From 54-19 sp038210655 (GTDB lineage: Bacteria > Chloroflexota > Chloroflexia > Chloroheliales > Chloroheliaceae), in the NCBI GenBank assembly GCA_038210655.1, contig JBBQWM010000031.1, positions 1 through 64,000 on the forward strand: 64,000 nt of DNA, read 5' to 3'. Under the pieces are notes generated by a model. That model had not been told where the DNA came from and ran no database searches. It worked only from the letters and a program-made list of their open reading frames with translations. Within the stretch, counting starts at the first letter, position 1; every line of letters starts with the position of its first letter. Shown here piece by piece: positions 1 to 8,879 of the stretch. A program made the position numbers and the translations under genes.

Positions 1-315
1 GATCACCCCCGAATTGAGCAGCACATCCTCCCAAAAGCCGACAAAGAACATGTTGAGCAAAGTACCCAAACCCGGCCTTACCCCTAAAAAGAAAGAGATC
101 AGGATAATCGCCAGCCCGGTCAACTGCGAGGCTTGCCCCAAGCTGAGCGGCGTATGCGAGACCATCCCCAGATGCAAAACTTCCCAGGCCGATACCCCCA
201 AACCCCCTCTTAAAACGATTATCAACCCCAGGCTAAAACAAAACAGTCCTAGCATTATCAAGGCCAACCGCCGTCCAAAATCCAGTATAGGGTCCCGCGT
301 CACCAGTTTCATCAT
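1..315 (-). CDS. YczE/YitT-like integral membrane protein (5' part, runs off left edge)
   Basis: Reading the reverse strand from ATG at 315 gives 105 open codons to the window edge, so the gene is cut at its 3' end. The translation is strongly hydrophobic and carries a Gly-rich segment (GLGVSAWEVLHLGM) followed by a Ser-Leu-Gly-Gln helix and a RPGLGTLLN motif, the pattern of YczE-like membrane proteins. About three membrane segments are visible. An AAGGA sits 9 bases upstream of ATG 315. A second ATG follows directly at 312. The substrate of this family is not established. The competing plus-strand open frame here is Pro/Lys-rich and is taken to be a shadow. Confidence 0.72.
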   Translation of the reverse strand, partial: MMKLVTRDPILDFGRRLALIMLGLFCFSLGLIIVLRGGLGVSAWEVLHLGMVSHTPLSLGQASQLTGLAIILISFFLGVRPGLGTLLNMFFVGFWEDVLLNSGVI

Positions 316-496
316 TTACACAGTTCCTTTATACAAATCCTGTTACTACCCAGCCCCTTGACAGGGGCGGGTAAATTAAGCTTATGACTTTACAAGCAGA
401 AGTGCAACTACTCCGGGCCGAAAATGCTCAACCCTGGTTTAGGGAGTAGAACAACCTCGTCGGTTTGCAAAAAATGATGCTCACCCTTAGCCGGAG

Positions 497-2077
497 CTAA
501 AGATGGGCTAGTAATTTTTGAGCGGCTGCTTTTAACTCAGTCTGTTTTTGAGCCGCCGTCACCGAAGGAAGTTCAAGCATACTAAGACTGAGACTGGTCT
601 TGCCCTTCAAAATAAACAGAGCGGCAACGTTATCGGCGCTGTCGGACGGTAGCAGATAGGCAATATCGCCCAGACCGTCCACCTTCTGCATACGCGGTAG
701 TAACACCTCATAGGTGCTATCAAACTTTTGCCGGGTGAAATCTCCTTTAAGAAGCCTTATTTCTAAGCCATAAGCCGTATCCGACGTTTGGGCAAGGTCG
801 GCAAATTCGTAGGAGCAGCTTGACCATTCGGAAAAGTTTTCTTGATCTCCGTCGGTAGCCGCTTTGCTAAATACGGCTGCGAAATCCTCTTTGGTAAACA
901 AGCTACAGGGGTCGGCAGTGGAGGTCGTGCCGGTCTGGGCGACTTTAGTCGAGGCCGGGGCCTTGCTACTAACCGGGCTTGCTTTTGCCGCGCTCCGGGT
1001 AGCGCCGGGCTTAGGTGTAACCGCTGGGCTAACCGGGTTATCGGCTTCCGGGCGAGCGGTTGGTGTGGTTGCGGCGCTGGCTGCGTTCAACTCCAACGCG
1101 AGGGTGGCCGCCCCTTTGCCAGGTTCGCCCACTTCCAAAGTTACACTTTTGGCCGCCTGGGGAATGGCGAAGGCCAGTGCAAAATCCTGCTTGCCCAGTT
1201 CCTTAACGCCCGTCGCGACCGGGTCAATCTTGTCGGGAGATTGAGGCTTGCCGTCTATCATCAGACGGAAGTTTTCATCCCCAACATAAACCTCGCTTTT
1301 GTCTTCGCGGTTGCTGGCAAGGATCGACATGACCAGAAAGTACTTTCCTTTTTCCACCCGTTCCCCCTGGGCATCCAGGTCGAGCGAAGCGCTGGTCAGT
1401 TTGTAGGTAACTTTGGGTTTTTCGACCCGTGCCTCCGTGTCTGCTGCCAGCGTGATCGGATAGGGCGAAGTAGTGACGCGGCCATCCAGGGCCATCAGCA
1501 CCGGCTCTTTATCTTTTTCGTCTAGCTGAAGTTGAGCGCCTTCCCATTTAGAAGCGAGTGGCACATTAAAAAGTAGGTCGTAAGGTTTGGTATCACGCGC
1601 TTGCAAGCTCAAATCCACCGGTTGCTTGAGGACAGTGCCGTTGCCCAGCTTTATCTGAAATAGCCCCGCCGAAACCCGGATCACTTCTTTAGTGGGATTG
1701 GTGATGGCTAGGGTGAGTTTTAACTGCGCTCCGTTGGGGTTAGAAGCCCCTAAATCGCTACCGGGTTGAGTAGAGATTACACCTTGAGTTAGCTTGAATT
1801 CTAGGTTGGCATACTTGAAGCCTCGGCTAGTCGGGTTAGCTATAGCCTGCTCGACTGGGCTGGCTCCCGGTGAAAGGGGGGAGCCTATTCCAGCGTTACT
1901 GGCTTGTCTGGTAGGCTGGTTACTGCCAGAGTTTTGAGCCGACTGACTCTGGGCAGGCTGGGTTATATTGCCGGTTTGAGGGGTAGAAGCGGGAGTGTTG
2001 GTCTCGCTACAAGCCACCAACAGCCCGGTCATTAGCACACAAATGACAGTTAGAAGAGCTATTTTGCTTCGGAACAT
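497..2077 (-). CDS. Lipoprotein with immunoglobulin-like and DUF3558-like domains
   Basis: Predicted exported lipoprotein of 526 aa. The start at 2077 is chosen over an upstream ATG at 2203 because it has AGAGGT nearby and opens directly into a signal peptide with lipobox LLVAC (Cys about residue 24). A Ser/Thr/Gln/Asn-rich linker of about 60 residues follows, then two beta-rich modules that read like DUF4352-type extracellular domains, a second Ala/Pro/Thr linker, and a C-terminal domain of about 130 residues (DPCSLFTKEDF, GLGDIAY, LKGKT). That last domain is shared with the lipoprotein at 10722-11321 and looks like DUF3558. The function is unknown. It is transcribed away from the regulator at 2310, with a 230-bp divergent promoter region between them. 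Confidence 0.8.
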   Translation of the reverse strand: MFRSKIALLTVICVLMTGLLVACSETNTPASTPQTGNITQPAQSQSAQNSGSNQPTRQASNAGIGSPLSPGASPVEQAIANPTSRGFKYANLEFKLTQGVISTQPGSDLGASNPNGAQLKLTLAITNPTKEVIRVSAGLFQIKLGNGTVLKQPVDLSLQARDTKPYDLLFNVPLASKWEGAQLQLDEKDKEPVLMALDGRVTTSPYPITLAADTEARVEKPKVTYKLTSASLDLDAQGERVEKGKYFLVMSILASNREDKSEVYVGDENFRLMIDGKPQSPDKIDPVATGVKELGKQDFALAFAIPQAAKSVTLEVGEPGKGAATLALELNAASAATTPTARPEADNPVSPAVTPKPGATRSAAKASPVSSKAPASTKVAQTGTTSTADPCSLFTKEDFAAVFSKAATDGDQENFSEWSSCSYEFADLAQTSDTAYGLEIRLLKGDFTRQKFDSTYEVLLPRMQKVDGLGDIAYLLPSDSADNVAALFILKGKTSLSLSMLELPSVTAAQKQTELKAAAQKLLAHL

Positions 2078-2309
2078 TTTTACCTCTGTAATTCTTACAA
2101 TTAGGTCTGAACAAAACAGTTTACCTATGTTAATATGAAGTGACGTTCTATACAGTAATAGATGCCGATATAAGGTATAACAAAAATGCTTAACCTGGTA
2201 CAAGCCCTTTATACAAGAATAATTATCGAAAAGTTATAGATTTATCCAGCTAATAAGGCAAGTCCTGGCTGGTAAGAAGTGATAAGAGCCTAATGAGGAA
2301 TGGGGCAAG

Positions 2310-5297
2310 ATGGATTTAGAGGCTTTTCGCAAAAGAATACGGGAATTTTGCCGTCCAACTGGCTATTCCCAAAAAATGCTGGCCTACGAGTTAGGGCTAC
2401 AACCTACCGCTCTGAGCAATAAGTTAAACGGAACAGGTGAAACCAGCCTCAAGCAGAGTGAGGTAAAACAAATCATCAAAATCCTGGCGCAGTGGGACGC
2501 GATTACGACTCAACTCGAAGCGGTCGAACTACTGGAATTGATGAATTTGAAGCAGAACAGCTTTGCAATCGAAGAATGGAACACCCTCCCTCTGAACAAA
2601 CTGCTAGTAGAAGAAGTAGTTCAAAAAGCGGATTTAGACCGCCACCCTCCCCAAATTAACGCTAAAATCGAACCGGCGCGGGTATCCTCAGAAGGGGCTT
2701 ATTCCTTAGAAGGAACCTATGCCCTATCCGATCATTTTACCGACCAAATCGAAACACCTCCTCACAATTTGCCAGTCCAGCCTACCCCCTTGATCGGGCG
2801 AGAACAGGAGATAGAGGAAGCTCTGAGCCTTTTACGCCGGGCCGATGTGCAATTGTTGACCTTGACCGGTAGCGGTGGGGTCGGCAAAACTCGGTTGGCT
2901 TTGCGTCTGGCGACCGAGTTATTGGCCGATTTCGAGAGCGGCGTATTTTTTGTCTCGCTGGCCTCGATTAGCGACCCAAACCTGGTACTTTCCACGATTG
3001 CCCACACTTTGGGTATCCGCGAGAGTGGTAGCCAGACGGTAGCCGGGTTAATTACAAGTTACCTGCGTGACAAACGGCTACTTTTAGTGCTGGACAATTT
3101 CGAGCAAGTCTTAGCCGCTTCGGTAGTCGTAAAAGAGCTAATGGGAGAATTACCCTACCTGAAAGTGCTGATAACTAGCCGAGCCTTGTTGCACCTCTAT
3201 GGTGAATATGAGTACGTAGTTCCATCCCTGACCTTGCCCGACCCGACCTTGTTACAGGCCGAAATCAGCCCGGATCGCTTAGAAGAGTTGGCTTCTTACG
3301 AGGCGATTGCGCTGTTTATCCAACGGGCGCGGGCGGCTAAACCAGGTTTCAAGCTTAGTTCGCATAATATATTGACGGTGGTCGAAATTTGTCAGCGTCT
3401 GGACGGATTGCCTTTAGCGATTGAACTGGCCGCCGCCCGTATTAAAATCATGGCCCCTTCGCTTATTCTGGCCCGTATGTCGCATCGGTTGGAACTGTTG
3501 AGCCGAGGCCCGCACGACCTGCCCGCCCGGCAGCAAACTTTACGCGCTCTGATTGATTGGAGCTATGACCTGCTCGATGCTTCGGAAAAGAAGCTTTTGA
3601 CCCGTCTGGCTGTTTTTGCCGGTGGGTGTGATCTGGAAGCGGTCGAAGCAGTGGGTTGGGATCAGCAAGACCGAGCGACCATTGCGGCTATCGCCTCCCC
3701 CGAACTAGGGCTGGATAAACTGACCGATCTGGTGGACAAGAGCATGCTTCAGCCCGTCCAAACTGAGAATGGTGAGCCACGCTTTAGAATGTTGGAAACG
3801 CTTCGAGAATATTTTTTGGAAAAGCTGCGGGCTTCTGGCGAAGAACAAGCCATCTACGAACGCCACACCCTCTACTTCTTAAAGCTGGCTGAACTAGGTG
3901 AGGTGGCCCTGGTTGGCAGTGAACAGAAAGCCTGGCTTGACCGATTGGAAACCGAACACGACAATTTCCGAGCGGCCCTGGCCTGGGCTATTGCTAAAAT
4001 GAACTTAGCTAACGCCGAAAAAAATATAGCCCCAGCCACACTCGAAATCAACCTAGACCCCAAAGCTACTGAGGAAAGCCAGAGCCTGCTCCCGGTCGAA
4101 CTGGGCCTACGTTTGAGCAGTTTGCTGGCTCGGTTTTGGGACATGCACGGTCATCTCAGTGAAGGGCGGCGCTGGTTGGACCAAGTCCTGATGAGAGGTA
4201 ATGATTATGGAGCGGGTGGTACAGAGGTTAAGTCTCAAGTCCCTAATCCGCAAATTAAAGCTAAAGCTCTTAACGCTGCCGGAAATCTGGCTCGTAAGCA
4301 GGCTGATACTGTCCAGGCGGTAGCCTTGCTGGAAGAAGCGCTGACATTACGGCGGGAATTGGGCCAGCCCCTCGAAATCTCGCAGACCTTGAATAACCTG
4401 GGAGCGGTACTCTACCATGACGGTGATTACGAACGGGCCTTAAAATTCTACGAAGAAAGTTTGGCAATCAAACAAAAACTGGGGGACAAGCGCAGCCTTG
4501 CGCTCTCCCTTAACAATCTGGGCGAACTGCACCGTACCCTCAAAAATGACCAAAAGGCGCTCGATTTATTCGATGAAAGCCTGACTTTATTACGTGAAGT
4601 GGGGGACATCTTTAATATTGCTCTGGTACTCCTTAATCTGGGGGTAACTACCTACGACCAGGGCAATTACCGACGAGCCAGCACACTTTTAACCGAGAGC
4701 CTGGAATTACTTGGCGAGTTGGGCGATAAACTTCATATTGCCGAAGCTCTCGAAAGGTTAGCAACTCTGGCTACCGAACTGGCTAATGTCGCATTAGCGG
4801 CTCGTTTGTTTGGGTCGGCCCAGGCTTTGCGGCTGTCTATCGCTGCACCGATAGGCGAGAATTACCGCGCTCTTTATGAGCAGACGCTTCAGCTTGCTCA
4901 GACCCAACTTGACCCGGCAGTCTGGGTCGAATGCTGGGCGGCCGGTCAGCAAATGACACTCGAAGAATCCATTGATTATGCTTTGGCTGAATTTTCCAGC
5001 CAGGTTATACCGAATAAAGTAAATTCGAGCGAGTTAGTCGCTATAACAAAAGGCTCAACCCAAATCCAACCCAATACTTCTCAACCTCAAATAACTACTT
5101 ATCCGGCTGGATTAACCCAGCGCGAAGTTGAGGTATTGAGGTTAGTGGCGACCGGCCTAACTACCGCTCAAATAGCCGAAAACCTGACCCTTAGTCCGCT
5201 TACTATTCAGGCTCATCTTCGCTCAATCTACAGCAAACTTGAGATCAATTCGCGCAGTGCCGCCACCCGCTATGCCCTTGAAAACGGGTTGCTTTGA
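2310..5297 (+). CDS. XRE / NB-ARC ATPase / TPR / LuxR transcriptional regulator
   Basis: A 995-aa signal-transduction ATPase with DNA-binding domains at both ends. Residues about 1-65 form a XRE-like helix-turn-helix (SQKMLAYELGLQPTALSNKL). An NB-ARC-type NTPase follows, with Walker A GSGGVGKTRLA near residue 187, Walker B LLLVLDNFEQV, and a GLPLAIELAAARI motif. Residues about 645-820 contain tetratricopeptide repeats (ALNNLGEL, ALVLLNLGV). The C-terminus is a LuxR/GerE helix-turn-helix (LTQREVEVLRLVATGLTTAQ). This architecture matches the AfsR/LAL group of regulators common in Actinobacteria and Chloroflexota. The ligand is unknown. As the first plus-strand gene before a redox-flavoured run, it may control it, but that is inference. 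Confidence 0.9.
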   Translation: MDLEAFRKRIREFCRPTGYSQKMLAYELGLQPTALSNKLNGTGETSLKQSEVKQIIKILAQWDAITTQLEAVELLELMNLKQNSFAIEEWNTLPLNKLLVEEVVQKADLDRHPPQINAKIEPARVSSEGAYSLEGTYALSDHFTDQIETPPHNLPVQPTPLIGREQEIEEALSLLRRADVQLLTLTGSGGVGKTRLALRLATELLADFESGVFFVSLASISDPNLVLSTIAHTLGIRESGSQTVAGLITSYLRDKRLLLVLDNFEQVLAASVVVKELMGELPYLKVLITSRALLHLYGEYEYVVPSLTLPDPTLLQAEISPDRLEELASYEAIALFIQRARAAKPGFKLSSHNILTVVEICQRLDGLPLAIELAAARIKIMAPSLILARMSHRLELLSRGPHDLPARQQTLRALIDWSYDLLDASEKKLLTRLAVFAGGCDLEAVEAVGWDQQDRATIAAIASPELGLDKLTDLVDKSMLQPVQTENGEPRFRMLETLREYFLEKLRASGEEQAIYERHTLYFLKLAELGEVALVGSEQKAWLDRLETEHDNFRAALAWAIAKMNLANAEKNIAPATLEINLDPKATEESQSLLPVELGLRLSSLLARFWDMHGHLSEGRRWLDQVLMRGNDYGAGGTEVKSQVPNPQIKAKALNAAGNLARKQADTVQAVALLEEALTLRRELGQPLEISQTLNNLGAVLYHDGDYERALKFYEESLAIKQKLGDKRSLALSLNNLGELHRTLKNDQKALDLFDESLTLLREVGDIFNIALVLLNLGVTTYDQGNYRRASTLLTESLELLGELGDKLHIAEALERLATLATELANVALAARLFGSAQALRLSIAAPIGENYRALYEQTLQLAQTQLDPAVWVECWAAGQQMTLEESIDYALAEFSSQVIPNKVNSSELVAITKGSTQIQPNTSQPQITTYPAGLTQREVEVLRLVATGLTTAQIAENLTLSPLTIQAHLRSIYSKLEINSRSAATRYALENGLL

Positions 5298-5392
5298 CAC
5301 CATAGACCGTATCCATTGGCGTAGTAATATCTTACAAAGCGTGTCCCCTGCACAACCTTTCCACTTAGCTCGAACGGCCAAATAGTTGGTTC

Positions 5393-5463
5393 AATTACCT
5401 GATTCTAACGATGTCAGTCAATTTAGTCTGGGTTAGACTACTCTCCGTACAGCGGTCAGCCGG
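5393..5463 (+). promoter_or_regulatory. Duplicated upstream element, copy 1 (before hemerythrin gene)
   Basis: A stretch of about 70 bases ending 35 bases before the hemerythrin start matches 7338-7413, which lies upstream of the SnoaL-like gene. Shared blocks are AATTACCTG, AACGATGTCAG, GGGTTAGACTACT and a CCGTA/CAGCG tail, with substitutions between them. Both copies have the same orientation and a similar distance from a start codon. A shared promoter, operator or 5' leader is the simplest reading; no known riboswitch is recognised. Confidence 0.55.
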
Positions 5464-5497
5464 TTTTAACTGATAACGCAGGAAAGGAAAGCCAAAT

Positions 5498-6178
5498 ATG
5501 CTTGAGCAAGAAGTGGTAAGCACCGAGCAACAATTTACAATGAAGGTCTATTTGTACGTTCATAACGCGCTGCGAAAAGAAATTAACGCCCTTGAACAGG
5601 CTGTGCAACGTCCAGTTCGTCCGACGATAGTTAGTAAATTGACCATCTGGTTCGATTTTTACGTCGAAATGCTTGAGGCTCATCATCACCTGGAAGATGG
5701 TATTGATTTTCCACTTATAACTGCCCGTGCCAGCGAATTTCACGATGAATTGGACGAACTTACTCAGGATCACCATCGGCTTGAGGAAATTGTGACTCAG
5801 GTGCGGCAGACCCTTGCACATCTGCGTGACTTAAAAAAAGAGCAGGAACAAGTCAAAACCTCACAGCAACTACGCCAGGGGATCGGGCTATTACGCCTAA
5901 CCCTTGAAGGACATCTTGACCGGGAGGAAGCGATCTACATCCCGGCTATCAGCAAATATTTCACGGTCGCCGATCAGAAGCAACTTGGCAATCGACATCG
6001 AAAAGCCCACTCAATGCAACACCTTTCCCTGTTAGTACCCTGGATCATTAGCAAAATGACCCCGGAACAACAAAAGGCCACCTGGTCGGAAAATCCCTGG
6101 ATCATGCACTTCCTCTACCGGGTGGCCTGGAAGAGAAAATATGACAAATTTGTAGCAGCCTTTGCTATATCCAGCTAA
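5498..6178 (+). CDS. Hemerythrin HHE-domain protein
   Basis: A 226-aa soluble protein. The His and Glu spacing is that of the hemerythrin HHE fold: an early H-N-A-L helix, HHHLEDG near residue 66, DHHRLEE near residue 90 and HLDREE near residue 138, which together would bind a non-haem di-iron centre that senses or buffers O2 or NO. A C-terminal extension of about 75 residues (HRKAHSMQHLSLLVPWI) goes beyond the domain and matches a form common in Actinobacteria and Chloroflexota. The start ATG follows AGGAAAGG. The upstream element at 5393-5463 is shared with the SnoaL-like gene, which suggests co-regulation. Confidence 0.85.
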   Translation: MLEQEVVSTEQQFTMKVYLYVHNALRKEINALEQAVQRPVRPTIVSKLTIWFDFYVEMLEAHHHLEDGIDFPLITARASEFHDELDELTQDHHRLEEIVTQVRQTLAHLRDLKKEQEQVKTSQQLRQGIGLLRLTLEGHLDREEAIYIPAISKYFTVADQKQLGNRHRKAHSMQHLSLLVPWIISKMTPEQQKATWSENPWIMHFLYRVAWKRKYDKFVAAFAISS

Positions 6179-6236
6179 CTAACAAAAATTGCATCTACTA
6201 TAGCAAATTGCAAAAATATTGGCCCCTTCTTTTCTT

Positions 6237-6313
6237 GGTAAGGGCGACTCTTGTGGTTGCCCTCGGAGCCTCGGCCCGCTCGTCACGGGCGACCACAAGG
6301 GTCGCACGTACCA
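6237..6313. repeat. Imperfect inverted repeat of the GGGCGACC(N)GGTCGCCC type
   Basis: The left arm GGTAAGGGCGACTCTTGTGG pairs with GTCGCACGTACC preceded by CCACAAGG on the right, around a GC-rich spacer. The outer flanks also pair loosely (AAATTGCAAAAATATTGG against CCAATGTATTGTAAATT). The inner motif recurs at 19564, 35159, 43147, 48469 and 55468. No clear target duplication is visible for this copy. Confidence 0.6.
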
Positions 6314-6351
6314 GACCAATGTATTGTAAATTGTGATAAGGAGCATGAAAA

Positions 6352-7311
6352 ATGACCCAAAAAACGATCAACCTGTTAGGGGTAGACGAACTAAAAATTA
6401 CGACGGTGATGGATAACAACATTGATTTGTTGTTGGGAAGTAATCAGGTAGCAAAACGCTTGATGCCAAGAAATGCTAACCCGATGGACGAGGAGAAGCA
6501 GCCGATTGCTCAACACGGTTTTTCGGTCTTAATCAAAGCCAGACAGGGCGAAAAGCAGGGTAGTGTGCTTTTCGATACCGGGGTCAGCCGTCGGGGTATT
6601 CTTTACAATATGGATGTAATGGAGATTAACCCGGCGGATTTTCAAGCTATCGTACTCAGTCACGGCCATCCCGACCACGCGATGGGATTAGAAGGGCTAG
6701 TTGATCGGTTAGGCCACCGGAGTATGCCACTCGTGCTGCACCCGGAAGCTTTTTTAGAGCGCAAGGTTAGTCTGCCCAACGGTTTTGAGATGTTTTTGCC
6801 TCCTCCTAAAAAAGAGGATTTGCGGCGCGAAAACATTGAAATTATTGAAGAAGTAGGCCCTTCGTTATTGGTCAATGATATAGTACTGATCTCCGGGGAA
6901 GTCACCCGTACCACCAATTTTGAAATCGGTTTGTCTTTCCATTACGCCAAAAAAGCCGGGCAGTGGGTACCCGACCCGTTTTTGCCGGATGACCAGTGCG
7001 CCATCATAAACGTTCGAGACCGCGGGTTAGTCATTATAACCGGCTGCGGTCATTCCGGCATTATCAACATCATTCGCAATGCCCAGGCTCTGACCGGGGT
7101 CGAAAAGATTTATGCTGTTATTGGCGGCTTTCACCTGCCGGGCGAAATGCACAACCCCGCTATAGCGCCGACCGTAGCCGCCCTACAGCAAATCGGCCCC
7201 CAATACCTTATGCCCGGTCATTGCACTGGCTGGTTTGCGATTCATCAAATTGCGACTGCCCTGCCCCAATCTTTTATTGCTAACAGTGTAGGGACTACTC
7301 TGGTGTTATAG
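6352..7311 (+). CDS. MBL-fold metallo-hydrolase (dihydropterin/RFA-P synthase-like)
   Basis: A 319-aa cytosolic metallo-beta-lactamase-fold protein. The metal-binding signature SHGHPDH starts near residue 103 (H104, H106, D108, H109). A second motif, ITGCGHSGIINIIRNAQ, and the later GGFHLPG and MPGHCTGW supply further ligands. The GCGH/GGFH arrangement is typical of the archaeal-type MBL proteins annotated as 7,8-dihydropterin-6-methyl-4-(beta-D-ribofuranosyl)-aminobenzene-5'-phosphate synthase relatives. The actual substrate cannot be read from the sequence. The start ATG follows AAGGAG with suitable spacing. Its neighbours are a hemerythrin and a second MBL-fold protein. Confidence 0.82.
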   Translation: MTQKTINLLGVDELKITTVMDNNIDLLLGSNQVAKRLMPRNANPMDEEKQPIAQHGFSVLIKARQGEKQGSVLFDTGVSRRGILYNMDVMEINPADFQAIVLSHGHPDHAMGLEGLVDRLGHRSMPLVLHPEAFLERKVSLPNGFEMFLPPPKKEDLRRENIEIIEEVGPSLLVNDIVLISGEVTRTTNFEIGLSFHYAKKAGQWVPDPFLPDDQCAIINVRDRGLVIITGCGHSGIINIIRNAQALTGVEKIYAVIGGFHLPGEMHNPAIAPTVAALQQIGPQYLMPGHCTGWFAIHQIATALPQSFIANSVGTTLVL

Positions 7312-7337
7312 GTCAGGCAGGGCAAGCATTGCTTTAA

Positions 7338-7413
7338 AATTACCTGGTTCCAACGATGTCAGCCGCTTTGAGTTGGGTTAGACTACTAGCCGTAACCGAA
7401 CAGCGATAGCGGA
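7338..7413 (+). promoter_or_regulatory. Duplicated upstream element, copy 2 (before SnoaL-like gene)
   Basis: This is the partner of 5393-5463 and ends 52 bases before the ATG at 7465. It reads AATTACCTG, AACGATGTCAG, GGGTTAGACTACT and CCGTAA in the same order and near-identical spacing. The conserved blocks are interrupted by substitutions rather than indels in the first 55 bases, as expected for a functional site or a duplicated promoter. Confidence 0.55.
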
Positions 7414-7464
7414 TTACAAATTTATTTACAGCAATTTGCAAAGACGAAAGGATTAACTTCGATT

Positions 7465-7887
7465 ATGACTATGCTAGATAACAAGGCGAGGGATCGCCAA
7501 TTTCTTGAACAGGTTCTTAACCAGGGTAAAGTGGATTTGATTTTGGATTTTTACGCTTCTGAATCAGCTGAGCATATGTTGGAAGATGCCCCGATGCTCC
7601 GGCGGGCTTTTCCTGATTTGCACTTCACTATTGAAGAGCAGCTTGCCGAGGGTGACAAGGTTATGACACGCTGGACGGCCAGGGGTACCCATCTTGGAGA
7701 ATTAGGAAGCTCTCAACATCCCGAAGCACCCAAAATCCCACCTACCGGAAACCAGGCGACTTGGGTAGGAGTTACCATTAGTCGGTGGGCCGATGGCAAA
7801 ATTGTAGAACAGTGGATACAGCGTGACTTGATGAGTCTGATGCAACAACTCGGTGTAGTGCGGGGGCCTGGTCAGACCAATCGTTAA
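7465..7887 (+). CDS. SnoaL-like / ester cyclase family protein
   Basis: A 140-aa single-domain protein of the NTF2-like SnoaL fold. Features are an N-terminal helix ending in FYASESAEHM, the FPDLHFTIEEQLAEGDKVMTR strand pair, a W-TARGTH-LGEL segment and a closing GKIVEQWIQRDLMSLMQQLG motif, all typical of the ester cyclase/SnoaL family. Members include polyketide cyclases but most are uncharacterised, so no reaction is assigned. AAAGGA lies upstream of the ATG. The gene follows the duplicated element at 7338-7413. Confidence 0.8.
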   Translation: MTMLDNKARDRQFLEQVLNQGKVDLILDFYASESAEHMLEDAPMLRRAFPDLHFTIEEQLAEGDKVMTRWTARGTHLGELGSSQHPEAPKIPPTGNQATWVGVTISRWADGKIVEQWIQRDLMSLMQQLGVVRGPGQTNR

Positions 7888-7920
7888 TTTTTTATTATCA
7901 TTTTATTTATGGAGAAAACA

Positions 7921-8706
7921 ATGCGTTTGCATCACGAGATCGAACAAGGTATTCATTATTTCCCGGAGAGCGTAGAAATGCTGGGAGGGCCGATGCAGCT
8001 ACAAATCAATTTTTTTGCAGTCGTTGGTAGCAAAAAAAGCATTCTGATTGATACTGGCATGGCTCGGCAGTCCGAAGAAAGCATCGCCGCCCTTTCAAAA
8101 GTAATCGACCCGGCCAGTCTGGATTATATCTTCCTGAGCCATCTGGATGCCGAGCATATGGGTGGAGTCAAAGAGTTATTAAAGATTGCTCCAAAGGCCC
8201 GCATAGTGGGCAATATGCCCGTATTCGGTCAGGGAACCACTATTCATCAATTTCCGCGCGAACGGTGTACGGTTGTGTTCCCCGGTGAGGAAATCGACCT
8301 GGGCGACCGCACTCTGCGGGTTCTAGATTCGTTGATTGAGGATGGTCATACAAGCTGGCTGCTGGATAGCTACAGCCACACTTTGTTCTCAAGCGACGCT
8401 TTTGGCTCGGTTCACCTCGGCCCAGTCAACTATTTTGCCGAAAATGTCCCGGCGGAAGCCTTTGTGCGTGGATTCGTGATGTGGCAGGCCATGAGCTTCA
8501 ACATGCTGCCGAAGGTTGATGTTACACAGTTCCGGCAAGAAGTAGAAGCTATGCAAAATCTGGATATTCAACAGATTGCGTCGGTACACGGGCCAATCAT
8601 TCGGCAGGAGGTGAAATCGGCCTTCGAGTTGCTAAATACGTTGCCTACTGCCGAATTGCCGCCCCCACCCCCGTTACCTGATTTCCTGCGAGTGTTTGCG
8701 GCCTAA
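7921..8706 (+). CDS. MBL-fold protein of the ODP (oxygen-binding di-iron, FprA-like) family
   Basis: A 261-aa protein related to the diiron domain of flavodiiron proteins but without the flavodoxin domain, so it is a stand-alone ODP. Candidate ligands are H-L-D-A-E-H starting at residue 74, then EDGHTSW, a SSDAFGS aspartate and ASVHGPII near residue 220. The classic family motif is HxExDH; here the acidic residues are swapped (HxDxEH), which may change metal binding. ATG 7921 is preferred to ATG 7909, because GGAGA overlapping the earlier ATG then serves as its ribosome-binding site. It may act on O2, NO or peroxide, by family only. Confidence 0.78.
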   Translation: MRLHHEIEQGIHYFPESVEMLGGPMQLQINFFAVVGSKKSILIDTGMARQSEESIAALSKVIDPASLDYIFLSHLDAEHMGGVKELLKIAPKARIVGNMPVFGQGTTIHQFPRERCTVVFPGEEIDLGDRTLRVLDSLIEDGHTSWLLDSYSHTLFSSDAFGSVHLGPVNYFAENVPAEAFVRGFVMWQAMSFNMLPKVDVTQFRQEVEAMQNLDIQQIASVHGPIIRQEVKSAFELLNTLPTAELPPPPPLPDFLRVFAA

Positions 8707-8879
8707 ACCAATCAGTCGCCATCTACTACAAAGCAGGGTTTAAGTCCGAATTTACTGGCATTTTTCAAGCGAGGGAGGTTTTGCTCGGCGGGCAGCCCTC
8801 TCCCGCTATTAGTCGAGCGTCATTAGATTTTCGAGTTTTTCGATTTGTAAGAATGATTAACTAAAATTGGAGGTATAAC

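Noticed and set aside
14..361. Plus-strand 115-aa open frame
   Set aside because: Pro/Lys-rich and without family resemblance; the reverse strand reads as a YczE-like membrane protein that explains the absence of stops.
384..449. Short frame (MTLQAEVQLLRAEN) resembling the start of IS66-like transposases
   Set aside because: Only 21 codons before a stop and no terminal repeats; coincidental coiled-coil composition is equally likely.
842..1525. Long plus-strand frame inside the lipoprotein gene
   Set aside because: Antisense shadow; Cys/Arg/Gly-rich composition and no ribosome-binding site.
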